From Ga0077536 sp035325705 (GTDB lineage: Bacteria; Pseudomonadota; Gammaproteobacteria; Ga0077536), in NCBI GenBank assembly GCA_035325705.1, contig DAOKZI010000007.1, positions 1 to 64,000 on the forward strand: a stretch of 64,000 nucleotides of DNA, in the 5' to 3' direction. Below, piece by piece: positions 16,716-25,037 of this stretch. The notes beneath the pieces are model-generated. The model was not told where the DNA came from, searched no databases, and saw nothing but the letters and a program-made list of their open reading frames with translations. The translations under genes and the position numbers were made by a program. Position 1 is the stretch's first letter; each line of letters starts with the position of its first letter.

Positions 16716-16860
16716 AATTTAGCCACGGAGAACACGGAGGGAAGAGATTGATTGGGCCTGCGCCGCCGCGACTCGGTCCGGACTATTGGCGCCGGCGTTA
16801 CGGAGATTCCGAACGATCCCTTTCTTCCTCCGTGCCCTCCGTGTCCTCCGTGGCTAGATT
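16716..16860. repeat. Family D element
   Basis: Left end AATTTAGCCACGGAGAACAC and right end CCTCCGTGGCTAGATT. It has the same core as the preceding copy, with GATTGGGCCTGCGCCGCCG and CCTTTCTTCCTCCG. It is in the same orientation as the copy at 16477 and ends 38 bases short of the transglutaminase gene stop. Confidence 0.88.
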
Positions 16861-16898
16861 GATGGCGCCCAACGCGGCACAGCAACTACCGAGGCGGT

Positions 16899-18839
16899 TC
16901 ATACGCGCTGCGCGAGATAAGCCGCGACGCAGTCCTCGAGCAGGCGTCTTTCTTCCGCCGTGAGGGCGTGAGCACCGAAGCGCGCGCGGTAGTGCAGGGC
17001 GATCAGGGTCTCGAGCTGCGCGCTGCCGGCGCGCGGGGGCAGGCGGCGGCGCAGGAAGCGGGCCGTCGTTTCACCCGGCGCGGGCAGGTGACCGCGACGC
17101 GCGAGCGATTCGAACAGACGCGTGACCGGACTGTCGCCGGCCGCCGGCATCGCGCCCGGCGCCGCGGCCGGCGCTGTCTTGCGCAGCCGGTGGCGCTGGC
17201 GCCAGAGGAGCCAGGCCGCGAGCGCGAACGCGAGGCCGAGCAGCCCGCGTTCGAGCGCGGGGGCATCCCCTGCCTGCAGGCGTCGCCCTTGGAAGGCGAG
17301 CCAGGACATCGCATCGAACCAGGCTTGCCAGGCCGGCGCCTGCGCGTCTTCGAGCGCGGCCCAGCGCGCGGGAGTCGTATCGACGACCTGCCAGCGGCCG
17401 TCGATCCACGCGATGGCCCAGGCGTGCGCATCGCGAGCGCGCGCGAGCCACGCCTCTTCGAGCGCGCTGTACTCGTCGATCGCATAGCCGACGGCGTAGC
17501 GCGCCGGGATGCCCGCGGCCCGCAGCAGCAGCACCGTCGCCGAGGCGAAGTACTCGCAGTGGCCGCGGCGCGTGAGCGTGAGGAAAGTCGCGAGCGGCGT
17601 GCGCCACGGCGCCGTGTTCGGCTGCACCAGTGAATAGGAGAAGTGCCGTGCGAACCACGCCTCGAGCGCGGCGCTCGCCGCGCGCGGAGATCGCTGCGCC
17701 AGCGCGCTGATCCCCGCTTCCGCGGCGAGGCGCTGCATCAGCGCGCGGTATTCGGCGGGCAGCGCGAGATCGGCCGGCGTCGGCGGCTGCGCCGTGTCCG
17801 CGCCCGGTGCGCTGATGACCGTGTAGCGCAGGAAGCCGCGCGGCGCTTCGAGGCTCAGCGCATCGCCCGCGAGCCGCCGCAGCTCGAGGATCGTCGGGCC
17901 CTCGATCTCGCGCGCTTCCGGCGGCAGCGGCACGACGCCGTTCTCTCGCGCGCGCGTCAGCGCCAGCGTATAGCGCGTGCCCGTGGCCGGCGTGCGCACT
18001 AGCGGCCAGCGCCGCGCGCCCGGCAGCGCATCGAGGGTCACCGGCGCGCGGCGCGGATTGGACCAGCTCCCGTAGCGGAAATCGGTATATGTCGCTTCGG
18101 TGAGCAGCAGTGGCGTGCGCGGCGGGCGCGTCGCGCGCACGCGCAGGAAGATGCGATCCGAGAGCTTGAGCCGACGCAGGCTGCCGATCGCCGTCGAGCT
18201 GCGCTCGGCGTCCGCCGGCGATAGATTCAGCTCGCGGAACCAGTCCTGCGCGAGCTCGCCGAGGAAGAGATGGAGCTGCAGATACGCCGCCTGTAGGCCG
18301 ACGGCGAGCGCGGCCGCGAGCGCGAGATGCAGACCCCAGCGGCGCAGGCGACGCGCGCGCGGCCGCCGCGCCCATAGCAGCCAGACGAGGAGTATCGCGA
18401 TGCCGCTCGCGTAGATCTCGCGCGGCAGCTCGCCGGCGCTCGTAGCGAGCAGCGCGGCGAGGCCGAGCGGCAGGCGCAGATCCAGGCGCGAGGCATCGCC
18501 CGCACGGCGCAGCGAGTAGACGAGCGCCGCGAGCGGCGTCAGGCGCAGCGTCGACACCGTCTGCATCAGCGTCAGCGGTACGAGGCACCACGGCATCAGG
18601 GCCAGGATCGCGTAGATGCCGTACAGCCCGTGCAGCTTGAACTGATAGAGCGCGAGCGCGGCGAAGGCGAGGCTGCTGCCGTCCGCGCAGCGCTCGAACT
18701 GCTTGGCCTCGAACTCGAAGCGCAGCGGCAGACGGCCGGCGAGCTCGATCAGCAGCGCACAGGGCAGGACCAGGGCGAGCTGCCCGCTCGCCTGGCCCCA
18801 CAGCAGGAGCGCGAGACCGGTCCAGCCCGCCGGCGTCAC
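16899..18839 (-). CDS. TgpA-type membrane transglutaminase-like protein
   Basis: A 646-residue inner-membrane protein. The first 200 residues hold about six hydrophobic segments (DUF3488/TgpA N-terminal domain). A periplasmic transglutaminase-core domain follows, with Cys in RGHCEYFAS, His in DAHAWAIAW and Asp in VVDTTP. The protein ends with one more membrane segment (LLGLAFALAAWLLW) and a cytosolic tail. The best-known member is Pseudomonas aeruginosa TgpA, which is essential, and the substrate is unknown. The longer upstream frame lies inside the DUF58 gene, so I set the start at the GTG that overlaps its TGA (GTGA). Confidence 0.9.
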   Translation of the reverse strand: MTPAGWTGLALLLWGQASGQLALVLPCALLIELAGRLPLRFEFEAKQFERCADGSSLAFAALALYQFKLHGLYGIYAILALMPWCLVPLTLMQTVSTLRLTPLAALVYSLRRAGDASRLDLRLPLGLAALLATSAGELPREIYASGIAILLVWLLWARRPRARRLRRWGLHLALAAALAVGLQAAYLQLHLFLGELAQDWFRELNLSPADAERSSTAIGSLRRLKLSDRIFLRVRATRPPRTPLLLTEATYTDFRYGSWSNPRRAPVTLDALPGARRWPLVRTPATGTRYTLALTRARENGVVPLPPEAREIEGPTILELRRLAGDALSLEAPRGFLRYTVISAPGADTAQPPTPADLALPAEYRALMQRLAAEAGISALAQRSPRAASAALEAWFARHFSYSLVQPNTAPWRTPLATFLTLTRRGHCEYFASATVLLLRAAGIPARYAVGYAIDEYSALEEAWLARARDAHAWAIAWIDGRWQVVDTTPARWAALEDAQAPAWQAWFDAMSWLAFQGRRLQAGDAPALERGLLGLAFALAAWLLWRQRHRLRKTAPAAAPGAMPAAGDSPVTRLFESLARRGHLPAPGETTARFLRRRLPPRAGSAQLETLIALHYRARFGAHALTAEERRLLEDCVAAYLAQRV

Positions 18840-20140
18840 GACGCGCGCCGCTGCGAGATCGCGGGCCAGGCGAGCACCGGCAACTGCGCGGCCGGCGCGG
18901 TGATCCTCACCACGCCCGGCGCATCGACGGCGCGCGGATCGGTGCACAGCACGAGGACGTCCGAGGTCTTCAGCGCCGCCTCGACGCAGGCCGCGCGCGC
19001 GTCGTCCCAGCGCGCGCAGACGAGTACGAGCGGCAGCCCGTCGGCTGCGGCCAGTGCCGCGGGCCACAGGGGCAGCGTGTCTTCAGGCGTCGCGCTCAGC
19101 AGCGCTAGCGTGTCCAGCGCATCGCCGGGCGTCGTCGCCGGGCCTTGCTCGCTGCCGAGCAGATGGAGGCTCACAGGCCCGCCGGCGTGGGCGGCGACGA
19201 ACAGCGAGGCGGCGACGCTCAGCATGTGCTCGAAGTCGCTGGGCGCGCGGCGCGCGGCGGCCGGATCGACGAGCAGGCGCGGCCTGAGCTGCACCGGCGC
19301 GGCGAACTGGCGCACGATCGGCTGCGCGCGGCGCGCCGAGCTGCGCCAGTCGATGTGCTTCGGCGGATCGCCGGGACGGTATTCGCGCAGCGCGAAGAAC
19401 TCGAGACCCTCGCCGCGCTGTCGCGCCTGGCCGGCCGCCCGCCGGCGCGCGGCCGGCGGCGGCAGGCTGAACGCCGGCATCGGGATCACGGCCGGCCGGC
19501 TGAGCAGCCGATCGGTCAGCGGCAGCGTCACCACCGCGTAGCACAGGCCCAGCGGATCGGGCTGCAGCAGGCGCACCGCGTCGAAGCTCAGCCAGCCGCG
19601 ACGCAGCGGCGCGATCTCGAGCGCGACGCGCGTGCTCGTCCGCGGCGGCAGCGCCGGGACGCTCGTCGTGGCCAGCGTCGCCCCCTGCAGGCGCTGCCGC
19701 AGCCGCTGCCAGCGCAGAAAGCCGACGCGGCGATCGAACCAGTTGTCTTCGGGCGCGTCGTGGATCTCGGCCGCGAACTCCTCGCGTGTCGGATAGCGCA
19801 GGCGCAGGCGATCGGCGAGGCGGCAGGCGCCGAGCGCGCGGTCGCCGGTATGCAGCTCGATGAAGTAGATCGTGGTCTCGCCCTGCGTCGCGCTCGCCGG
19901 CAGCACGCGCCGCGCCTGCACGCGCGGACGCCACGCGAGACTGCCGAAGAAGGCGACGGCGAGCAGCGCGCCGGTCGCGCCGAACAGCAAAAAGGCGTGC
20001 GTGCGCGTCGGATCGGCGCTGAAGATGCCGGCGATCGCGGCGGTCGCGAGCAGCCACTTGCCGAGCGGCGTGAAGCGCTCGCCGAACGCCCGGCCCGCGC
20101 GCGTCGCGAACGGAAACCAGCGCAGCAGCCAGCCGCGCAT
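18836..20140 (-). CDS. DUF58 domain protein
   Basis: A 434-residue protein with two N-terminal membrane segments (WLLATAAIAGIFS; AFLLFGATGALLAVAFFGSL). The C-terminal DUF58 region carries the family signature YRPGDPPKHIDWRSSAR followed by a degenerate von Willebrand-like fold. Such proteins nearly always sit between a MoxR ATPase and a transglutaminase-like gene, as here, and are thought to act as the target or adaptor of MoxR. Its ATG shares one base with the moxR TGA. No BatA/BatB-type genes follow, so this is the short MoxR-DUF58-TgpA version of the cluster. Confidence 0.92.
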   Translation of the reverse strand: MRGWLLRWFPFATRAGRAFGERFTPLGKWLLATAAIAGIFSADPTRTHAFLLFGATGALLAVAFFGSLAWRPRVQARRVLPASATQGETTIYFIELHTGDRALGACRLADRLRLRYPTREEFAAEIHDAPEDNWFDRRVGFLRWQRLRQRLQGATLATTSVPALPPRTSTRVALEIAPLRRGWLSFDAVRLLQPDPLGLCYAVVTLPLTDRLLSRPAVIPMPAFSLPPPAARRRAAGQARQRGEGLEFFALREYRPGDPPKHIDWRSSARRAQPIVRQFAAPVQLRPRLLVDPAAARRAPSDFEHMLSVAASLFVAAHAGGPVSLHLLGSEQGPATTPGDALDTLALLSATPEDTLPLWPAALAAADGLPLVLVCARWDDARAACVEAALKTSDVLVLCTDPRAVDAPGVVRITAPAAQLPVLAWPAISQRRAS

Positions 20141-21114
20141 CAGCGGGGCACCGCAACCGTTTCCAACACCCGCTCGATCAGCGTATCGGCGCGCAGGCCG
20201 CCGTGACGCACGGCGGTCTTCAACAGCAGACGATGCGCGAGCACCGGGCTCGCGAGCTCCTGCAGATGATCGGGCAGCACGTGGGCGAGCCCGTCGGCGC
20301 AGGCGAGCACCTGCGCGCAGCGCACGAGCGTCAGCGTGGCGCGCGGGCTCGCGCCCAGCGCGACGTCGGGCAAGCGCCGCGTCGCGGCGCAGAGCTCGAC
20401 CGCGTAGCGCAGCAGCTCCTCGCGCACGGCGATCCGCCGCGCCGCCTCGCGCAGTGCAAGCACGGCGGCGACGTCGATGCAGGGGCCGAGCTCGCTCAGC
20501 GGATCGCCGTCGAGACGCGCCTTCAGCATCGCGACTTCATCGTCGATCTCGAGATAGCCCAGCGACAGCCGCAGCGCGAAGCGATCGAGCTGCGCTTCGG
20601 GCAGCGGATAAGTGCCTTCGAATTCGACCGGGTTCTGCGTCGCGATCACGAAGAAGGCGCTCGGCAGGCGATGCGTGTTGCCGTCGAGACTGACCTGGCT
20701 CTCCGCCATCGCCTCGAGCAGCGCCGACTGCGTGCGCGGTGAGGCGCGATTGATTTCGTCGGCGAGCAAGATCTCGGTGAAGATCGGGCCGCGATGGACC
20801 TCGAAGCGATGTGTCTGCGGATTGAAGATCGATACGCCGAGGATGTCGGCGGGCAGCAGATCCGGCGTGCACTGGACGCGGTGGAACTGCGCGCCGACGG
20901 AGATCGCGAGCGCCTTGGCGAGCGTCGTCTTGCCCGTGCCCGGCACGTCCTCGAGCAGCACGTGACCGCCGGCGAAGAACGCGGCGAGCAGCGGGCGCGT
21001 CGCGGCGCGCGCACCGGTGAGGACGCGCGCGAGATTGTCGGCGACGGCGCCGAAGGCCGCCGCGGGAGCGACGCGCGCGCCGCGCGCCGCCTCAGTCGTC
21101 GGCCCAGGTGCCAC
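20140..21114 (-). CDS. MoxR-family AAA+ ATPase
   Basis: A 324-residue chaperone-like AAA+ ATPase of the MoxR group. Walker A is EDVPGTGKTTLAKAL near residue 55. Walker B is LLADEINRASPRTQSALLEAM, and sensor 1 lies in IATQNPVEFEGTYPLPEAQLDRF. Family members remodel or activate partner proteins, and the partner is usually encoded next door, here the DUF58 protein. The ATG at 21114 lies inside the last codons of the Hsp15 gene. A later start is possible, but the ATPase core begins soon after. Confidence 0.93.
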   Translation of the reverse strand: MAPGPTTEAARGARVAPAAAFGAVADNLARVLTGARAATRPLLAAFFAGGHVLLEDVPGTGKTTLAKALAISVGAQFHRVQCTPDLLPADILGVSIFNPQTHRFEVHRGPIFTEILLADEINRASPRTQSALLEAMAESQVSLDGNTHRLPSAFFVIATQNPVEFEGTYPLPEAQLDRFALRLSLGYLEIDDEVAMLKARLDGDPLSELGPCIDVAAVLALREAARRIAVREELLRYAVELCAATRRLPDVALGASPRATLTLVRCAQVLACADGLAHVLPDHLQELASPVLAHRLLLKTAVRHGGLRADTLIERVLETVAVPR

Positions 21115-21484
21115 GCTTGAATGCCTCGCGTTCGCGACGGTCCTTCTTCGTCAGCTTGCCGCCGCGGTGGTCTTCGACGACCGCGGAGAGCTTCAACTGC
21201 TCGCGCAGCCGCTCGCGCGCGGCGAGGCTGGCCGGCGTCTCCGCATAAAGCTTGCGCGCCTCGGGCGCGCCGAGCCGCTGCTTGGCGAGGCCGCGGACCT
21301 CGATCGTCCATTCATAGGGCGGCAGGCGCAGGAGCAGCGTGTCGCCGACGGCGAGCGACTTCGCGGGCTTTGCGATCTGCCCGTTGACGGCGACGCGGCC
21401 GGCCTTGATCGCATCGACGGCGAGCGCCCGCGTCTTGTAGAAGCGCGCGCACCACAGCCACTTGTCGAGCCGTTGGTCGTCCAT
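21092..21484 (-). CDS. hslR: Hsp15, ribosome-associated S4-domain protein
   Basis: A 130-residue RNA-binding protein with an N-terminal S4 domain (MDDQRLDKWLWCARFYKTR, AGRVAVNG, VGDTLLLRL). The basic C-terminal tail (GGKLTKKDRREREAFKRG) is typical of Hsp15. The Escherichia coli protein recycles free 50S subunits carrying blocked nascent chains during heat shock. Start chosen at MDDQRLDK. An upstream in-frame ATG adds a non-conserved extension. It is the first gene of the minus-strand run ending in the transglutaminase, and overlaps moxR by 23 bases. Confidence 0.93.
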   Translation of the reverse strand: MDDQRLDKWLWCARFYKTRALAVDAIKAGRVAVNGQIAKPAKSLAVGDTLLLRLPPYEWTIEVRGLAKQRLGAPEARKLYAETPASLAARERLREQLKLSAVVEDHRGGKLTKKDRREREAFKRGTWADD

Positions 21485-21578
21485 GGGACCGCATCTTAGA
21501 ATCGAAGCCGGTGCGGGCGCCAACGCGCCGGTGAGCCGGGCTCATCGGCACGCCCGCTGCAGCCCCGAGGAGATGATC

Positions 21579-22100
21579 ATGAGCAACGACCGCCGTTTCA
21601 TTCCGCTGCCGATCGCGGTGCTGACGATTTCCGACAGCCGCACTGAGGCCGACGATCGTTCCGGCGACGTGCTGGTCCAGCGCCTGGAGGAGGCGGGTCA
21701 TCGACTGCACGAACGCCGCCTCGTGCGCGACGACGTTTACGTCATCCGGGCTCTGGTGTCGGCGTGGATCGCCGATTCGGCCTGCGCCGTGGTGCTGACG
21801 ACGGGCGGCACCGGCATCACCGGACGCGACGGCACGCCGGAAGCGGTGAGGCCGCTGCTGGATAAGCCGATCGACGGCTTCGGCGAGATGTTCCGCGTCC
21901 TGTCCTACGACAAGATCAAGACCTCGACCTTGCAGTCGCGCGCGTTCGCCGGCGTCGCCAACGGCACCTATGTGTTCTGCCTGCCCGGCTCGCCCAGCGC
22001 CTGCGCCGACGGCTGGGATCTGCTGATCTCCGCGCAGCTCGACTACCGCACGCGCCCCTGCAATCTCGTGGAGCTGATGCCGCGCCTGCTGGAGCGCTGA
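21579..22100 (+). CDS. moaB: MoaB-type molybdopterin-binding protein
   Basis: A 173-residue MogA/MoaB-fold protein with LTISDSRTEADDRSGD near the N terminus and the MPT-binding TTGGTGITGRDGTPEA in the middle. LPGSPSA occurs near the C terminus. MogA-type proteins adenylylate molybdopterin before metal insertion by MoeA. Several MoaB proteins are inactive in this step, so activity is not certain. Two ATGs are close together. I use the second because GAGGAG lies six bases before it and directly abuts the first. It is separated from the other molybdenum genes by about 18 kb. Confidence 0.92.
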   Translation: MSNDRRFIPLPIAVLTISDSRTEADDRSGDVLVQRLEEAGHRLHERRLVRDDVYVIRALVSAWIADSACAVVLTTGGTGITGRDGTPEAVRPLLDKPIDGFGEMFRVLSYDKIKTSTLQSRAFAGVANGTYVFCLPGSPSACADGWDLLISAQLDYRTRPCNLVELMPRLLER

Positions 22101-22106
22101 GCCCAT

Positions 22107-23162
22107 TCACTCGTCCGCGGGCAGCTCGAAGTAGATCAGCAGCGCCCGCTGCAGCGGGTTTTCATTGTCGTCGCTGGCGACGAAGAAATGGCGATCGCCG
22201 TGCCAAGCGATGGCCTCGAAGTTGTCGACCGGCCAGCCGTTCGCGGAGCTGTAGCGCGCGAGGACCTCGACGCGGAGCCGCTCGCCGTCGAGGTGCAGCC
22301 GGCTCAGCGTGCACACGACCGGGGACAGGAAACCCGCGTAGCGACGCTCCAACGCGAGCAGCGTGCCGTCGGGCAGGGTATCGAGCCCCGTGAGGCTCTG
22401 CGCATCGGGATCCTCGACGGGATAGCTCCAGCGCGCCCCGTCTTCGGCGTAGAGCGTGATGCCGGTATGCGCGCTGCCGCGCAAGGGCCGTTCCGGGGCG
22501 ACGATGTAGCCGTGCGCGGGATGCAGCGCAAGCGCTTCCAGCCCGTGATTGCGGCCGTCGTAGCCTTCGATCGCCGTGAGCGGCGGCCGCAGCGGACGCA
22601 CGCGTAGGCGCCTGCCGTCGGGGGCGTGCTCGGCGACGAGCGGCCTGCCTTCGAAAGAGACGAGCAGGCGCGTATTGCCGGCGCGCCCGTCGTTGCCGGC
22701 CAGCGCGGCGAGCCCTTCGGCGTCGGTCGCACCGCGCGGCAAAGGACGCCCGCTTGTTGCCGCGAGGCGATGCTGCGCGACCAGGCTCACGCCGACGAGC
22801 AGGCCGTGCTCGATGCGCGGCACGAAGTGCAGCAGCCAGCCGGCGTCGGTGACGGCATAGAGGATCCCGTCGTCGGCGCTGAAGGCGAGGCCCGAGATCT
22901 CGCGCGGGATGGCGTGACCCTCGACGAGCGTGCGCAGGGCCAGCGCGCCGCGTACGCGCAGACGGCCGCCGTGCGCCGCGCGCGTCGGATCGCGCGGCGC
23001 GAACTCGAAGTGTTCGCCGGCTTCGAGGCCGCGCGGCGCGGCCGCTGCCGCGGCGCCGAGCGCGATCCCGAGACACAGCGCCGCGCATCGGATCAGCGCG
23101 CCGCGCGCCGGCGCCTGCCCCGGTGCGACGACCCATGATCGAGTCGTTATAATGCGTTGCAT
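22107..23162 (-). CDS. Secreted phytase-like esterase domain protein
   Basis: A predicted periplasmic protein of 351 residues matching the esterase-like activity of phytase family. Signal-peptide-like hydrophobics (ALIRCAALCLGIALGAAAAAA) come first, then blades with ISGLAFSADDGILYAVTDAG, RGATDAEGLAAL, GLEALALHPAHGYIVAPE and FEAIAWHGDRHFFVASDDNE. The GD/DAEG and NFEA patterns are typical. The substrate is unknown. The best ATG overlaps the ATG of the divergent DUF423 gene, leaving no leader, so the true start may lie a little inside. It is convergent with moaB, six bases away. Confidence 0.82.
   Translation of the reverse strand: MQRIITTRSWVVAPGQAPARGALIRCAALCLGIALGAAAAAAPRGLEAGEHFEFAPRDPTRAAHGGRLRVRGALALRTLVEGHAIPREISGLAFSADDGILYAVTDAGWLLHFVPRIEHGLLVGVSLVAQHRLAATSGRPLPRGATDAEGLAALAGNDGRAGNTRLLVSFEGRPLVAEHAPDGRRLRVRPLRPPLTAIEGYDGRNHGLEALALHPAHGYIVAPERPLRGSAHTGITLYAEDGARWSYPVEDPDAQSLTGLDTLPDGTLLALERRYAGFLSPVVCTLSRLHLDGERLRVEVLARYSSANGWPVDNFEAIAWHGDRHFFVASDDNENPLQRALLIYFELPADE
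23148..23153 (+). promoter_or_regulatory. Candidate -10 element for a leaderless DUF423 mRNA
   Basis: A perfect TATAAT ends seven bases before the ATG at 23161, which would place transcription start at or next to the A of the start codon. There is no Shine-Dalgarno sequence before that ATG. The -35 region is weak. Confidence 0.5.
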
Positions 23163-23550
23163 GAAAAATTGGATCCTCTTCGTCGCCGGGCTCGGCGGAG
23201 CTGCCGGCGTCACGGCCGGCGCGCTCGGCTCGCATGCGCTGAAGCTCGATCCGCAGTCGCAGGCGGGTCACATCTATCATCTCGCGGTGAGCTATCTGCT
23301 GCTGCACGCGGTGGCGCTGTGCGCGCTGGCGGCGTATCGCGCGCAGCAGCCGCGCGCCTCCCTGCCGCTGACAATCGCCGCGATCCTGTTCACCGCGGGA
23401 ATGCTGCTCTTCAGCGGCAGTCTCATCGTCTCGATCGCGGCAGACTGGCCGGCCATCAGGGTGAGCGCGCCGTGGGGCGGCTCGTCGATGATCGCGGGTT
23501 GGATCGCGGTGATCGTCGCGGGCATGCGCATGAAGATCGCTGCCGACTGA
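23161..23550 (+). CDS. DUF423 (YgdD-type) small membrane protein
   Basis: A 129-residue inner-membrane protein with four hydrophobic segments. The family pattern shows as WILFVAGLGGAAGVTAGALG, then the SHALK motif, then YLLLHAVALCALA. GSLIVSI and APWGGSSMIAGWI are in the last part. Function is unknown across the family. Longer in-frame extensions run antisense to the phytase-like gene and are rejected. The ATG probably starts a leaderless transcript. Confidence 0.9.
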   Translation: MKNWILFVAGLGGAAGVTAGALGSHALKLDPQSQAGHIYHLAVSYLLLHAVALCALAAYRAQQPRASLPLTIAAILFTAGMLLFSGSLIVSIAADWPAIRVSAPWGGSSMIAGWIAVIVAGMRMKIAAD

Positions 23551-23578
23551 GCGCGGAAGCACAGACGAGGACATCGGA

Positions 23579-24565
23579 ATGGCGAAGGTATCGGCCCGAC
23601 TGCGCACGGCTGCGCTCGCGCTCGGCATCGGTTTGCTGGCGGGGCAGGAGGCCGCGGCGCGCGTCTATACGCTGCACGGCGACGTGCTCGGCGAGCTCGC
23701 GCTGACGACGACCGTGCGCGAAGACACGCTCGCCGACATCGCGCGCACTTACAGCCAGGGCTACAAGGAGATGCGGCTTGCGAATCCGCAGGTCGATCCC
23801 TGGCTCACCGGCGAAGATACCGAGATCGTGATCCCTAGCCAGTACGTGCTGCCGGATGCGCCGCGCACGGGCATCGTGATCAACGTCGCCGAGATGCGCA
23901 TCTATCATTTCCAGCCGCCGCGCAAGGGACAGCCGCAGGAAGTGGCGACCTATCCCATCAGCATCGGACGCCAGGACTGGGCGACGCCGCACGGCGCGAC
24001 CAAGGTCGTCAGCAAAGTGAAGGATCCGACATGGACGCCGCCGGCGTCGATACGCCGCGAGCACGCGGCGGAAGGCGACATCCTGCCCGCCGTCGTCCCC
24101 GCCGGCCCGAACAATCCGCTGGGTCGCTATGCCCTGCGCCTGGGCTTCAACGGCTACTTGATCCACGGCACGGACAAGCCTTTCGGGATCGGCATGCGCG
24201 TCACGCACGGCTGCATGCGCCTGTATCCCGAAGACATCGAGCGCGTGTTCCACAGCGTGCCGGTCGGCACCACGGTGCGCATCGTCAATCAGCCTTACAA
24301 GCTCGGCGTGTTGGGCCAGCAGTTGCTGCTCGAGGTGCATCCCGCGCTCGAGGAAGACGTCGCGTCCGGCAAGTTCGCCGCGGAGTTCTCGCACGTGATG
24401 GCGAAGATCGTGCCGCTCTCGACCACTCACGACATCGGTCTCGACTGGGCCGCGCTGCGCGGTGCGATCTATCGCAAGGACGGGGTGCCCGTCGTGATCG
24501 GCACGCTCACGCCGCGCGCCGCCGCCGCCAGCTCGCCGCGCACGCTGGCCGCCCGCCAGCCCTGA
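23579..24565 (+). CDS. L,D-transpeptidase (YkuD domain)
   Basis: A secreted enzyme of 328 residues that makes 3-3 crosslinks in peptidoglycan or ties lipoprotein to it. A signal peptide (ALALGIGLLAGQEAAA) is followed by a LysM-like segment around residues 45-85 (VREDTLADIARTYSQGY...NP). The YkuD catalytic block is HGTDKPFGIGMRVTHGCMRL near residues 195-215, with the nucleophilic Cys in HGCMR. The architecture matches ErfK/YbiS-type enzymes that attach Lpp to the wall. The convergent neighbour is an Lpp-like lipoprotein with a C-terminal lysine, the expected substrate. Confidence 0.94.
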   Translation: MAKVSARLRTAALALGIGLLAGQEAAARVYTLHGDVLGELALTTTVREDTLADIARTYSQGYKEMRLANPQVDPWLTGEDTEIVIPSQYVLPDAPRTGIVINVAEMRIYHFQPPRKGQPQEVATYPISIGRQDWATPHGATKVVSKVKDPTWTPPASIRREHAAEGDILPAVVPAGPNNPLGRYALRLGFNGYLIHGTDKPFGIGMRVTHGCMRLYPEDIERVFHSVPVGTTVRIVNQPYKLGVLGQQLLLEVHPALEEDVASGKFAAEFSHVMAKIVPLSTTHDIGLDWAALRGAIYRKDGVPVVIGTLTPRAAAASSPRTLAARQP

Positions 24566-24599
24566 GCGCGCCGCTCGGCGTCCGATCTCCAAAAACAAA

Positions 24600-24621
24600 G
24601 AACCCCGCTCGCGCGGGGTTC
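24600..24621 (-). terminator. Intrinsic terminator of lpp
   Basis: GAACCCCGC and GCGGGGTTC form a nine-base stem with loop TCGC. Reading on the minus strand, CTTTGTTTTT follows, so it serves the lipoprotein gene. It may also slow transcripts from the transpeptidase gene arriving from the other side. Confidence 0.85.
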
Positions 24622-24647
24622 TCTGCATCTCGTCGACAGGACGACGA

Positions 24648-24944
24648 TTACTTGCGCATCGCCTTCTCGAACATCGAGTCCAGGCGCGACTTGTTGTCGT
24701 TGCAGCAGGCCATTGCCGCATCGGCGGAAGCCTGAGCGGCCTTCGCGGCTTCGGCAGCGGCCGAGGCCGTCTTCATCGCTTCCGACGCGGTGGTCGAAGC
24801 GGAGTTCGCCTTGGACAGCGCTTCGCTGGCCTTGGATTCGACCGCGGACAATTGCTCCGGGGTCACGTTCGAGCAACCGGCGACCAGGCCCATGGCGCCG
24901 ACGATCATCGCGGCGCGAACCGCCAGAGTGAGAGATTTGTGCAT
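24648..24944 (-). CDS. lpp: Lpp/OprI-type murein lipoprotein
   Basis: A 98-residue outer-membrane lipoprotein. The signal peptide ends in the lipobox LVAGC. The mature part is a long alanine-rich helix with heptad spacing (SKASEALSKANSASTTASEA) and the protein ends FEKAMRK. A C-terminal lysine is the residue that L,D-transpeptidases couple to peptidoglycan in Lpp. A Cys pair (MACCND) near the C terminus is unusual for OprI-like proteins. AGGAGA lies six bases before the ATG. The leader is AT-rich against its surroundings, as expected for a strongly expressed gene. Confidence 0.9.
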   Translation of the reverse strand: MHKSLTLAVRAAMIVGAMGLVAGCSNVTPEQLSAVESKASEALSKANSASTTASEAMKTASAAAEAAKAAQASADAAMACCNDNKSRLDSMFEKAMRK

Positions 24945-25037
24945 TGTTTATCTCCTATCGACTTGAACGAACATTCCTAGTGAGGAATTCTTTTGTATTA
25001 ACAGTCAAATGATGAACGATTCTAAGGGCGAGCGCAA

